DNA from: Candidatus Methanoplasma cognatum
GTDB taxonomy: Archaea; Thermoplasmatota; Thermoplasmata; Methanomassiliicoccales; Methanomethylophilaceae
Assembly (NCBI GenBank): GCA_009777615.1
Contig: WRLM01000007.1
Coordinates: forward strand, 1 to 64,000
Direction: 5' to 3'
DNA: 64,000 nucleotides
The position numbers were made by a program, and so were the translations under genes. Every line of letters starts with the position of its first letter. The first letter of the stretch is position 1. Under the pieces are notes generated by a model. That model did no database searches. It had not been told where the DNA came from and saw only the letters and a list, made by a program, of their open reading frames with translations. Of this stretch, positions 17,789-27,800 are shown piece by piece.

Positions 17789-18520
17789 TTACACGTCCGT
17801 TCCTGTCTTTTCCAAGAACTTTTCCCATGCCTCCATTATCTGCCCCCCTGCGACGAACTGCATATTGTTCTTCTTGGAATACTCCATCACTTTTTCTTTG
17901 GATTTCGATCTTCCGTCGTCACCGAGCATCTCGCAGATGGTCGCCGATGGCCTTACTCCCGCCATATACATCAGCGCTGTGCATAGTTCCGTATGCCCGT
18001 GTCTTGTTCTTAGTAATTTCGAGGAAGTGTTCAGAAGGTGCACATGGCCTGGAGCCCTAAAATGTTCTCCGAGGTCCTTTATCCTCTCCTCTGCCGGCGC
18101 GTCCCTGAAGATCGTGTCCGCATACTCTTTTATTGTGAACGCACGGTCGCCGTCGGTTATGCCCGTGTATGTCTTCCTGTGGTTTATCGTGATGCCGAAT
18201 GATGATTTCGTATTGTCATAGGGTATGTCGTTCGGCGCCATCCTGCCTAACAGGGGGTAAGCTTCTCTGTTGTTCCAAAAGACGTCCGAAAGAAATGGAA
18301 GCCCCAGCTCTTTTGCCGTTCTGTTAGGCGTCGTGGTGCATATCAGGCCGCCGGCGTCGTTCCTCATCATCTTCAACGCATCCGCAGTAACGAATTCCGA
18401 TGCGATCGTCATATCCGTTTCCCTCTCGCGGTCATCGAAGTCGTAGACTAGAACCATCTTTCCTTTTCTGATGTCTCCAAGCACGCCGCTTAGGCCGTTG
18501 TCCGGAACAAAGTTATCCAT
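17789..18520 (-). CDS. ribB: 3,4-dihydroxy-2-butanone 4-phosphate synthase
   Basis: RibB converts ribulose 5-phosphate to formate and the butanone phosphate used by RibH. About 243 residues from the ATG at 18520, with a 12-codon TTG-started extension rejected. Motifs: VLVYDFDDRERETDM, where the acidic residues bind metal, ICTTTPNRTAKELGLP, and FRAPGHVHLL. First gene of ribB-ribL-ribC-ribH. The upstream gap has an AT-rich TATA-like stretch at about 18560-18575. Confidence 0.93.
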   Translation of the reverse strand: MDNFVPDNGLSGVLGDIRKGKMVLVYDFDDRERETDMTIASEFVTADALKMMRNDAGGLICTTTPNRTAKELGLPFLSDVFWNNREAYPLLGRMAPNDIPYDNTKSSFGITINHRKTYTGITDGDRAFTIKEYADTIFRDAPAEERIKDLGEHFRAPGHVHLLNTSSKLLRTRHGHTELCTALMYMAGVRPSATICEMLGDDGRSKSKEKVMEYSKKNNMQFVAGGQIMEAWEKFLEKTGTDV

Positions 18521-18789
18521 GTTACGATGACCGAATGCGTTTCCACTACTAAACAATTTGTAAAAAATAATTATATGGTAGGAATTTTTTTCAGCAACTG
18601 AGTTGCCATTTATCTCCCTCTTTTCGGACAGAATGACATATGAATACCCGCTTATGCCACCAGAATGTAATGCGGCGGGGAGGGCATTCCTCGTAAGCGG
18701 AAACTTGGCCGAATGTCACCATAAAATATATCTGGATACATATTTTATGAAGATAACCTTTATCCATAACTCATCTATCAATTTTTTTG

Positions 18790-21690
18790 ATGGGGGTTTT
18801 TACCTTTAAATCAATAACCATAAAGAAATGCGTATTATTTGCATTTGTTGCAACGGTAATGGCAACTGCCACACTGACTGTTTTTGTTTCGGATGAAAGC
18901 GTCGGCGACCCGGAATTGGAATGGGACACTTCACTTCAGGCTGGCGATCTCGCCGCACTCAAAGCGGCCGTATCAGCCGCCGCTGACGGCGACCCCGTAT
19001 CCATAGAACTGACTGCGGACATCGCCTTTGCCGCGGCGGCGGACATGATCACCGTGCCGGCAAATAAGATCATCAGGTTCACAAGCGCGGACGTTCCGGG
19101 TGCGCCCTTCACCATCGACGCGACCGGGCTAAACCGCGCGATCAGTGTAGCTGCGGGCGGTACGCTTTACCTCAGCGATATAACGATCACCGGCGGGAAT
19201 GTTACAGGTACGAATCAGGGCGGCGGCGTTTACAATGAAGGTACGCTTATACTGAATTCGGGCGCAACGGTCTCTGGGAACAAAGCGGCTCAATACGGCG
19301 GCGGCATATATAATTCAAACATACTCACAGTTGACACAGGAGCGGTGATCTTTGGTAACACGGCCAATTATGGCGGCGGTGTTGCCAACCGCACCGCCGC
19401 CGCTGTGTTCACAATGAACGGCGGGGAGATCTACAGGAACACAGCTTCTTACGGCGGCGGAGTGTATAACTACGGCGGAACGTTCACAATGAAAAGTGGG
19501 GATATTTTCGGGCACACGACCGCCATTTACGGCGGCGGCGTGTACAACACGGGCACTTTCAATATGTCCCAGGGCGACGTTCCCTCCACGATCTACGGCA
19601 ACATGGCCAGTGAAGGCGGCGGCGTACACAACTGCGAGGCCAGTGCCGAATTCAATCTCTCAGGAGGAGCGATCTTAGGCAACGCCGCCTCCTATACCGG
19701 CGGAGGCGTGAACAACGAAGACCGCGCCAAAATCAACATGTCCGGGGGGACCATCTCCGGCAACACAGCCATATTGGGCGGCACATCGTCAGGCTTCGGC
19801 GGCGGCATATGCAACTGGAGGGGCGCCGTCGCGATGAGCGGGGGTGAGATCTCCTGGAACGAAGCCCGTTTCGGCGGAGGCGTGTTCAACTACCTCACCA
19901 ACGTCTTCGACATGTCCGGCAACGCCCTCATATCCAATAACAAAGGGCTGCTGTACCAGTACAGCAGCGGCGGAGGCGTGTATAACTATGGCCTGTTCAC
20001 CATGTACGACAATGCGGCCATCATAGACAATTCCGCGACGTGGGGAGGAGGTGTCTTCAACGAGTATAACACATTCACCATGGAAAGCGGCAAGATCGCG
20101 GGCAATTCCGGTGTCAGCGGCAACGGGGGAGGTATTTATGTCAACAACAGCGTCGATCCCTATTCCAATGTCAGGATCAATGGCGGCACCATATCGGGCA
20201 ACACCACCTCGGCAAACGGAGGCGGCATCTGGATATCTCACGCCGACCTCAACAAGGTCAGCGTAGCGCCTGGAGTCATATTCTCGGATAACAGCGCGGC
20301 CACAGCATATTCCAGAAGTCCTGCGGATGATGGCCTCTATAGCTTTCAAATAGGCACTGACGGCGAAGGGGTCACTTGGACGGACCCGTTCACTCAAGGC
20401 TATAACAACTTCGACATCGGCTATATCGGCGTCAACAGGCTTGTGATCGTCACCTTTATGCAGAACCATTCTGACACGGATGATACCGTTTTCAAAAAGG
20501 CAACGGTCGGAATAAACACTGCCATCGGCGCGCAGATGCCTAATGACCCGGTCATGGCCGGTTATGAGTTCACAGAGTGGAATGCATTAAGGGACGGCAG
20601 CGGGATCATTTACACCGATCTGAACCCTGTGATCACCGCAGACACAGTTGTTTTTGCCCAGTGGGCACAATTGCCGCCTCCGCCTACACCGCCTACTCCG
20701 CCGACCACAGTGAGATACACCGTCACCTATGACGGTAACGGCAACACTTCCGGTACGGCTCCTGTAGATAATAACACATACTCAAGCGCCGAGTTCGTCG
20801 CCGTCCTCGGACAGGGCGATCTGGTAAAAGCAGATCATGCCTTCTTGGGCTGGGCGGCCAACAAGAACTCTGCCGTAGCCACACATTCTCCCGGCAGCAG
20901 TTTCCGCATCTATTACAACATTACTCTCTACACCGTATGGGAAAGGGACGATATGCACACGGTCACCTTCATTGACTGGGACGACACCGTGCTCAAAGCG
21001 GAGAAGGTACCCCACGGCGGTAGCGCCACCGCACCCGGCGAACCCTCACGCGAAGGCTATATCTTTGCCGGCTGGGACAAGCCGTTCGATCATATCACGT
21101 CAGATCTGGTCGTCAAGGCCCTGTATGAAGGGCATATAGGTTCGCCCCAAGAACAGGGAAAGGGAGAATGGGCCTTACTGAACCTGATACTGGCTTTGAT
21201 CGGTATTTTCGTTGCCGTCGTTGCCGCTGTTTATAAAATAAAGAGAAAAGGGGAAAGAAAAGGCATACACAACGAGGCCGCACTGTTCACGGAGCGCAGT
21301 TTCGCTTGGATCTTCGTTGCGGTGATAGCCGCTATCGCAGGCATAGTGTTCTTCTTCGTCACGGAGGACATGAGGCTTCCCATGACCTTTGTTGACAAGT
21401 GGACCGTCATCAGCATCCTGATCTTCATCGCTGTGATCACCGCCGCGGCGGCGGCCCTCTGGAGCGGAGGCCACAGGGTCTTCAGGCAGAACTCCTCTAT
21501 AGAAGGTAAGGGCAGAGCAAAAAGCGGGTCGCCGTACTCCTTCACAGTGAAGGGAGGATACGCCGGGGCGGTGTCCTACCGCATCGGGGAGGAAGGGCAA
21601 TGGAAGCTCGCATTCCCCGACGGAAACGGCACGTACACCTTACCTGGCGAAGAGGTGTCGGACGCCGTCTACCTGGAAAATCACCCCTGA
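18790..21690 (+). CDS. adhesin-like surface protein: beta-helix, Flg_new repeats, membrane-anchored
   Basis: About 966 residues. An N-terminal signal sequence (KKCVLFAFVATVMATATLTVFV) is followed by roughly 14 right-handed beta-helix turns marked by GGGVYN/GGGIYN and SGNTA motifs (residues ~110-510). Three InlB/Flg_new-type modules follow, ending GYEFTEWNA, HAFLGWAANK and GYIFAGWDK, with a Pro-rich spacer PPPPTPPTPPTT between the first two. The C-terminal part has three hydrophobic helices (about 797-815, 835-855, 865-885) and a short beta domain of ~75 residues. This layout is typical of adhesin-like proteins of gut methanogens. The ATG at 18790 is one codon after an in-frame TTG. The repeated DNA is coding, not a CRISPR. 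Confidence 0.85.
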   Translation: MGVFTFKSITIKKCVLFAFVATVMATATLTVFVSDESVGDPELEWDTSLQAGDLAALKAAVSAAADGDPVSIELTADIAFAAAADMITVPANKIIRFTSADVPGAPFTIDATGLNRAISVAAGGTLYLSDITITGGNVTGTNQGGGVYNEGTLILNSGATVSGNKAAQYGGGIYNSNILTVDTGAVIFGNTANYGGGVANRTAAAVFTMNGGEIYRNTASYGGGVYNYGGTFTMKSGDIFGHTTAIYGGGVYNTGTFNMSQGDVPSTIYGNMASEGGGVHNCEASAEFNLSGGAILGNAASYTGGGVNNEDRAKINMSGGTISGNTAILGGTSSGFGGGICNWRGAVAMSGGEISWNEARFGGGVFNYLTNVFDMSGNALISNNKGLLYQYSSGGGVYNYGLFTMYDNAAIIDNSATWGGGVFNEYNTFTMESGKIAGNSGVSGNGGGIYVNNSVDPYSNVRINGGTISGNTTSANGGGIWISHADLNKVSVAPGVIFSDNSAATAYSRSPADDGLYSFQIGTDGEGVTWTDPFTQGYNNFDIGYIGVNRLVIVTFMQNHSDTDDTVFKKATVGINTAIGAQMPNDPVMAGYEFTEWNALRDGSGIIYTDLNPVITADTVVFAQWAQLPPPPTPPTPPTTVRYTVTYDGNGNTSGTAPVDNNTYSSAEFVAVLGQGDLVKADHAFLGWAANKNSAVATHSPGSSFRIYYNITLYTVWERDDMHTVTFIDWDDTVLKAEKVPHGGSATAPGEPSREGYIFAGWDKPFDHITSDLVVKALYEGHIGSPQEQGKGEWALLNLILALIGIFVAVVAAVYKIKRKGERKGIHNEAALFTERSFAWIFVAVIAAIAGIVFFFVTEDMRLPMTFVDKWTVISILIFIAVITAAAAALWSGGHRVFRQNSSIEGKGRAKSGSPYSFTVKGGYAGAVSYRIGEEGQWKLAFPDGNGTYTLPGEEVSDAVYLENHP

Positions 21691-21706
21691 AAAAACCATT
21701 TTTCGA

Positions 21707-21753
21707 GCTGCCGCGCAGGCCGTAAGGACCGGGACGAAGGCCTGCCGGAAGCT
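21707..21753. terminator. imperfect GC-rich hairpin after the adhesin gene
   Basis: GCAGGCC (21715-21721) and GGCCTGC (21739-21745) form the core, extended by AGCT at both ends with mismatches. It starts 17 bp after the adhesin stop. No T run follows, so termination is uncertain; a transcript-end stabiliser is an alternative. Confidence 0.35.
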
Positions 21754-21963
21754 CGGCGTGACTATGGCATGACGTAAGCAGGGCGGTCGGACCGGCCGCC
21801 ACCTGCGGATAGAGCTATTGACACGAAAACCCCCTTTCTTCGCAGCCGCCATACGGTATGTGAGCACAAACGAAATGCTGCCGCAGGACATCTATATAAT
21901 ATAGTCTGGCACATACTCTATTACGGTTACTTTTATACGTCTCATGATCGTTGATTGTCAGGG

Positions 21964-22338
21964 GTAACTTATGATTCCGTTACTTCCGCATACACTCAGA
22001 ACACGGCAGTGACGCTGGGCGCCGGCGCGAGCATGATCAACTTAGGGGGGCTTCGGTCATAAGGATGACCGGTGGGATTCTGAGTATGGAGGGTTCATTA
22101 TCTTCTATAGAAGGTATTATGACATCCGCGCCAAAGGATCCTTGACGAAACAGGTAAGGAAAGAGCGCACAGGAAATCGGCCTACTACTTCTCGACGGAA
22201 GGCGGATATTCCAGCCCGGTGTCCTACCTTATGGGTAAAGACGGATAGCGGAAGCTGTTGTTCCCCGATGGAGATGGAGAGTACGCCATTCCAGGGAAAG
22301 AAGTCGTTGACGACATATGTATGGAGGAACGCCTTTAA
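21964..22338 (+). pseudogene. decayed adhesin-like gene remnant
   Basis: No intact frame, but two pieces look like former surface-protein coding. From 21964 a frame reads VTYDSVTSAYTQNTAVTLGA before a TAA. From about 22144 to a TAA at 22336 a frame aligns with the end of the adhesin at 18790-21690: SPVSYLMGKDG, then a TAG (22246-22248) where the intact gene has Trp, then FPDGDGEYAIPGKEV against FPDGNGTYTLPGEEV. Frameshifts lie near 22120. A tandem paralogue that has decayed is the simplest reading. Confidence 0.7.
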
Positions 22339-22482
22339 ATAGTGTTAACATCAGGGGCGCCCCATTTCCTTTTTTTCACTATTACATTATCGTTAGCGGA
22401 GCTCTGGTCCAGGAAAGGTAAATATATACAACATATCTTTTTGCTACTTGGCTTTTATTAACTAGAAAAAAGGGGGAGCCAA

Positions 22483-23613
22483 ATGAAAAAAATAACAATG
22501 CTTAGTGTGATGGCTGTAATAGCAATCATGGTTTTGGCAGCAACTGCCATTCCAATGATGAAAGATGCAGATACAGACATGAACTCTGGATACATTCCAA
22601 GAACAGTAGTGATTGATAACAACACAGATCCCTTTATCAACAAGTTAGGGGCGGTTTTTGATAATGTTTCGGGGGAATATAGCTATAACTTCAGAGGAGA
22701 CCTGACATACGCTGTCTCTGCAACTGTCGGAGAGTTGTTTCCTAACGTGCCTGAATCAATAAAGAATATACAAATGGACATATTGTCAACATTAGGTTCT
22801 GACGGTAAACCGACCGTTACATACAATGTTGATTCTGATCTGATTGATTGGACATTGTTCGACTATTATGTGATATATGATGAGAACGACAAGTTCTACG
22901 ACATAACATTTACATATGATGGAGTGACATCGTCGCTGAGGGACCTGTACGATCCGTATGAGGACTGTTTTGTTTTTGTCATATTTGCGATTCCTGTTGT
23001 AATATCTCTAGTTGATGCAATCCTTATAGGGGGAGCGGCTGCAGGCATGGTAATTGCAGCCTACTTAGCAAACGACCAGAGGAATGGCGGACACGTCGGA
23101 ACTGACATCCTTGACGGTTTTACAAACTACTGTAAAGTGATGGGAATAGTACTGACTGCCACTTTTAATCCCAATAACTATGAGAATATCAAGTGGAAAG
23201 GGGTTGTCGACGGCATAATGTACAGTGAGGAGGACGGCATATTAATATCAGTTTCAGTTGGAAACACTACATATATGGCCTACGACCTATCATATGATAT
23301 AACAAAACTTGACAAATATAGCTATTATTATACAATACTGCACAAAAACACCAAAGGCGATAGAACAAGTGCATTTATCATACCAAAGGAGATAACTTCC
23401 TCTCAGGCACAATCAATTATGAAAATGACAAATAACAACGGAGGAATGCATAGCGTGTGGACCTACCAATCGTCATATGCTTCATCGATTGCAAGCGTAT
23501 TAGGGGCACCGCCTGTTCTAGATCCACCCCACGGATCACCGGGGTATTTCCAACACTACCATACAAAGGGGCGCACAACGGAGGCGCATGCGTTCTTTGG
23601 CACCCCAACGTGA
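22483..23613 (+). CDS. secreted protein with central hydrophobic segment and toxin-like C terminus
   Basis: 376 residues with a strong ribosome site (AGGGGGAG). A signal peptide (residues 1-23) is followed by a ~135-residue soluble part, a long hydrophobic stretch (about 163-198, FVFVIFAIPVVISLVDAIL then GGAAAGMVIAAYLAN), another soluble part, and a short C-terminal segment with PPHGSPGYFQHYH and HAFFGTP. Such His-rich ends following a hydrophobic pre-toxin region are seen in exported polymorphic-toxin-like proteins of Gram-positive gut bacteria; that comparison is from memory and no activity can be shown. First gene of an AT-rich four-gene unit with the next three. Confidence 0.6.
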   Translation: MKKITMLSVMAVIAIMVLAATAIPMMKDADTDMNSGYIPRTVVIDNNTDPFINKLGAVFDNVSGEYSYNFRGDLTYAVSATVGELFPNVPESIKNIQMDILSTLGSDGKPTVTYNVDSDLIDWTLFDYYVIYDENDKFYDITFTYDGVTSSLRDLYDPYEDCFVFVIFAIPVVISLVDAILIGGAAAGMVIAAYLANDQRNGGHVGTDILDGFTNYCKVMGIVLTATFNPNNYENIKWKGVVDGIMYSEEDGILISVSVGNTTYMAYDLSYDITKLDKYSYYYTILHKNTKGDRTSAFIIPKEITSSQAQSIMKMTNNNGGMHSVWTYQSSYASSIASVLGAPPVLDPPHGSPGYFQHYHTKGRTTEAHAFFGTPT

Positions 23614-23622
23614 GGTAATGCG

Positions 23623-24111
23623 ATGAGCACCGGCACCTTTGTATTCACGCCAAAACCGCTTGTCCTGGATGTTGTCATCCAGGATCCCAATGCAGATGGT
23701 GGAAGGCCATTCAAATATCCCGATTGGAATATTGATGAAGTGCGTTATTATCCATCTATAGGGGGCCAGTATGATGGTATGTTCGATTCGATAAGGGATG
23801 CCCTTCCGAAATATGGTTGTGAATTCAGAAGTGATAGGTTCATGTATACACGCGACATGAAAACATATGAACCTGAAAAGTATGAAATGTCTCTAAGAGC
23901 CCTTACCAGACTGACGGCGTTCATAAGGAAGAATGTCAGAGAGATGGGGGAGTTTTGGTACGTATCCCATTGGATAGGCTGCGTGCCGGACAGTCCGGAA
24001 AACATGCATATTGTTGAGAGGAACATAGATGAATTTAGATTTGCAGGAGAAGACTTTGATTATTTCAGATTCAATACCCGCGTTTTCTACAAATTTGTGG
24101 ATGTCAAATGA
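23623..24111 (+). CDS. hypothetical cytoplasmic protein, possible immunity or partner
   Basis: 162 residues, no signal peptide and no membrane span, so probably cytoplasmic while both neighbours carry N-terminal export or anchor segments. It is rich in aromatic residues (FWYVSHWIGCVP, FDYFRFNTRVFYKFV). I recognise no family. It starts 9 bp after the toxin-like gene and its stop overlaps the next start by 4 bp (ATGA), so the three are translated together. Its position directly behind the toxin-like gene is what an immunity protein would have; this is inference from order only. Confidence 0.6.
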   Translation: MSTGTFVFTPKPLVLDVVIQDPNADGGRPFKYPDWNIDEVRYYPSIGGQYDGMFDSIRDALPKYGCEFRSDRFMYTRDMKTYEPEKYEMSLRALTRLTAFIRKNVREMGEFWYVSHWIGCVPDSPENMHIVERNIDEFRFAGEDFDYFRFNTRVFYKFVDVK

Positions 24112-24854
24112 ATAAAACCACTTACTCTTATATTTTTTCTGTTGCAGCTGTTTCTTTGATAGTAATTCTGTCTGTGTTTATCTTCTTTTTCCATACTGAT
24201 GAAAATAGTTCATTCGACTTAGAAGAATACATGGGAGGAATTGTCGAAATAGAATGTGGTGATGGCGATAGGGCAACGGTATATGGTAGCGGGTTTATCA
24301 TTGATCATGACGGGATTAAGGTTCTCTCCAATGCGCACGTGGTCATGAGCACCGAAGGCGGCACGACCAAAGCCTATGAGAATATTTGGGCACGATTTTT
24401 TGACTCGGAACAGAGACATAATCTATATGTTATTTCTTATGACACAAGGAAGGACATTGCGGTCTTAGGTTTCTATGAAACGGATATTCTGTGCGACAAA
24501 CTCGTTATTGACACAAACCGTACAAAATTTGGAGAGGAGATCTTTGCAGTGGGTAATGCGAGAGGATACGGCCTGTCTGTTAAGGATGGTATTGTTTCCA
24601 TACCGGAGATTATCATCATACGAAACGGCGTAGAAAGAGTGTGCGTTGTAGTTTCATCGCCGATAAATGAAGGAGACAGCGGCGGCCCGATACTGAACAA
24701 GGATGGAAAAGTGATCGGAATGATGTCATTCAGACTCAGAGATGATGACAACAACATAGTACAGGGCATGAGCTATGCTATACCTTCTAGTGAGATTGAT
24801 AGCTATCTGCTCACGGTTCCTTCGTTAAACGAACGAGTAGAAATTGACCAATAA
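24108..24854 (+). CDS. membrane-anchored trypsin-like (HtrA/Deg-type) serine protease
   Basis: 248 residues: N-terminal membrane anchor (about 9-28), then a chymotrypsin-fold protease domain facing outside. The triad is His77 (LSNAHVV), Asp116 (RKDIAVL) and Ser191 (EGDSGGP). No PDZ domain follows, so it is the short form. It overlaps the upstream gene by 4 bp and is followed by the giant surface protein. It may process or quality-control the two exported products of this unit. Confidence 0.85.
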   Translation: MNKTTYSYIFSVAAVSLIVILSVFIFFFHTDENSSFDLEEYMGGIVEIECGDGDRATVYGSGFIIDHDGIKVLSNAHVVMSTEGGTTKAYENIWARFFDSEQRHNLYVISYDTRKDIAVLGFYETDILCDKLVIDTNRTKFGEEIFAVGNARGYGLSVKDGIVSIPEIIIIRNGVERVCVVVSSPINEGDSGGPILNKDGKVIGMMSFRLRDDDNNIVQGMSYAIPSSEIDSYLLTVPSLNERVEIDQ

Positions 24855-24870
24855 TGCTGAGGACAGTACA

Positions 24871-27800
24871 ATGAATAGCCATTTTAAACTCACATTATCG
24901 GTTATAGTTGTGGCCATTTTTTCACTGGCTTCAATATCGATGCTGTCGGAAGAAACAGAAGGATTGGTTTCCTCTTTAAACAACGGAACTGTCATTATAG
25001 AGGGAACCGACGATAACATTAATTGCGGATTCTATCTTGACAGGACACAAGATGGCGTTCTGCAGAAGGGCCAAATTGTGGTCTGCAAAGGGTCGGATGT
25101 AAGCGGAACGGTAAAAGTTGGCACATACCAAAGCGGCGTTTTCATAACTTTGGCAGAACTTAAGCTGAACAAAGCTAACAATCTGAAAATAGGAGTTTTC
25201 GGAACATTCCAAAGCAACATCGGTGGTTACGGCGGTGTGTCTGAAGTGCTATTTACGGTTAATTCCGATTACGACGGAAACATTGTCTTTTCCCAAAGTG
25301 TTGAGTTGACCAACGGGATTCTGCTGGTTGGGAATTACGGAACGCCTTACACATTCGATGGCGGACTGGGTGGTAGCTACTCCGGAATCATTGTCGCCGG
25401 AGAAACGAAGGTCGAGTCCATAAACACATCCGGGCTGGTGGTCTCCATGGAAAATAATAAACCATCTGTTAGCGGATACGTGAACGGATCTCATTATTTT
25501 TTGGAATACGCCAATGGTCCAAGTCCGAGGCTGATGGTGGTGGGGGAGACGACGATAAAATATCCAGACACCATGATGTTAAAAAATAATGCACTAACGA
25601 ATGTGTTCAACAACGACTATGGCACACTATCTTTTGCGGATGTAGATGTGACAATCGCCGAAAAATCAAAATTAATTATTGGTACAGAGAGCAAGATAGT
25701 CGGAGACCGCATTTCTATAGAAACATTGCTTCCCACCGAACAGGCCATATTGGTCACGGAGGAAATGGTGATTTTTGGAACGGTCAATCCATCAAAAAAA
25801 GAAGTGACGTTCTCAGGGGTCGAGTATGATAAAGAATACAATATACTCCTTGTGCAGGAACCATCAAGCGGATGTAGCGATTACTCTTGGGGAACAATAC
25901 AATTCCTTAAGGGCCCAATCAAAAATACTGCGGAAGTTTATTTTAAGGACGCGGGCACATTAAACCACGCTGACAGCCAAAGAATATACCATGGCTACAG
26001 CAACATAACAAAAAAGGTCACTATGAGTTATTCCACCTTTTTGATTGAATATGCGTTACTGTTTTCTAACGAGATATACGCCATTGGACAAAGCTATGAT
26101 GGTAGAATTTCATTCGATTCCGGCCTGCTCACGACAGAATCAAAGATCTTATTGTTCCTGAAAAATTCTGAGCAGGGGCCGATATCGCACATCTTTTTCG
26201 GATCTATGCTGCTAGATGGCTCCGGGGCCGTTGATGGAATGGGGGTTAACGTTTTAAAGGATCAAGCGCCTCTTTATAGTGTAATTTCTACCGAAAACTT
26301 GACCTATAGTGATAATAAACAAGAATATAACCTCCATTTCTCCACTCATTACAGATGGTCGTCCGCTCTTCAGGTAGAAGGAACAATAGAAGTTATGCTC
26401 AATGATGTGTGCATTTCTACTATTTCTGCAAGCTCACCTTTGGGAATAACGCTTAATGACAGAACAACCGGAATGATTAAGTATTATGCATATGCCAACG
26501 CCGAAATGCCTTTGAATACCGGGTGGATCACTATTAACGCCGCATACTGTGAGGTTACACCTGAAAGCAAAAACATCGTGATACATTATTTTTCATCCCT
26601 TAAGGAAATTCTTAGCTTATCGAGCACCGCATACATAATAGGGACATACTATATCGGAGGAGACATTAGTCTATCCAATGGTTCATCAAAGGTCGAAATC
26701 AATTTAAGTGCGGGCTCAGCGTTGCTGATTGGGACTGGTTCTCAAAATGTAACCGTCATACAGCCTGTTGAAACTGTGATAAACGTTTCTGGTCACGGAA
26801 GATATGAAGTACTCTCAGGAACAGTGATAAAGCGAAATAGCGCGGGAAACGATCCCTTATCTGACGTAAGCTATGGTAAAAGTGGAGAGATGATTTTTAA
26901 GGACATACATACCGCACTCGGTGACTCAATTGAGGGCGAAACAATTTATCTTTCACGTAAACAACCTGATTTAGTCATAATTCAGAAGAGTTGTGCCATT
27001 AAAGAAGGTGTAACCCTTCAACTCAATAATAACAACCTTTCGATAAGTAACTATGTGACATTAACTGTCGAAGGCGCAATCGTTTCAGGTAGCAAAGACT
27101 CTTCTGCGTTCTCTATGGGGATTGGGTCTAAACTTGTTGTAGCTAATAATGGAAAGATTGAGTTCGGGGGGCCCTATGCATCACTCAGCAGAGTGGATAT
27201 TCACGAGGGAGGTTTAGTAAAAGTCGTTGCTTTTGTGGAGGGGGAGCCTATTAGTGGGGCAGAGTACTATGTTGCAGGCAGCCTAGAACTGCTGAATGGA
27301 GCCATTTCTAAAAATATGATAATTGAAGGAACGGTATCATCTAAAAATGCAATCATAATAGAGAACAAACTAATCATAGGCACAGCGCCCTCTTTACTTT
27401 CGGATTTGACCAACAGTGCAAATGTCTCCGACGCTACTTTTTATTTAGAAAGCGGAGCCGTCGCGATTGTTTATGGGAAGTCAGCGGTATCAAACAATAA
27501 CTTTAATGGTGACATAGTTTGCACAGAGTTCAAATCCGAAAAAGAAACATATGCAAAGGAATATGCAAACACGCGCAGTGGTTTTGCTTTGATGGAAGAA
27601 TTGCATCCTGAATTAAAAGACTACGAGTTCAGAGGTTGGTATTCAGATTCTTTCTTCGCTTCGCCTTTTACCTTCAAACAAGATCATAAAGTTGGAGAGC
27701 CAGAAGTATTATATGGGCATTTTTTACCAAGAAAAATAAACATTACCCTCTATTACAACCCTTCAATAGATTGGACTTATAACGGCATCCTAATAGGAGA

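Noticed and set aside
19180-20270. Regular GGCGGCGGC-containing repeats that could be taken for a CRISPR or satellite
   Set aside because: They fall in frame inside an intact coding sequence and encode beta-helix turns (GGGVYN); spacing is irregular and the repeats diverge.
22246-22248. TAG in the adhesin remnant as a pyrrolysine codon
   Set aside because: The remnant also has frameshifts and other stops, and the aligned residue is Trp, one base change from TAG; decay explains it better.
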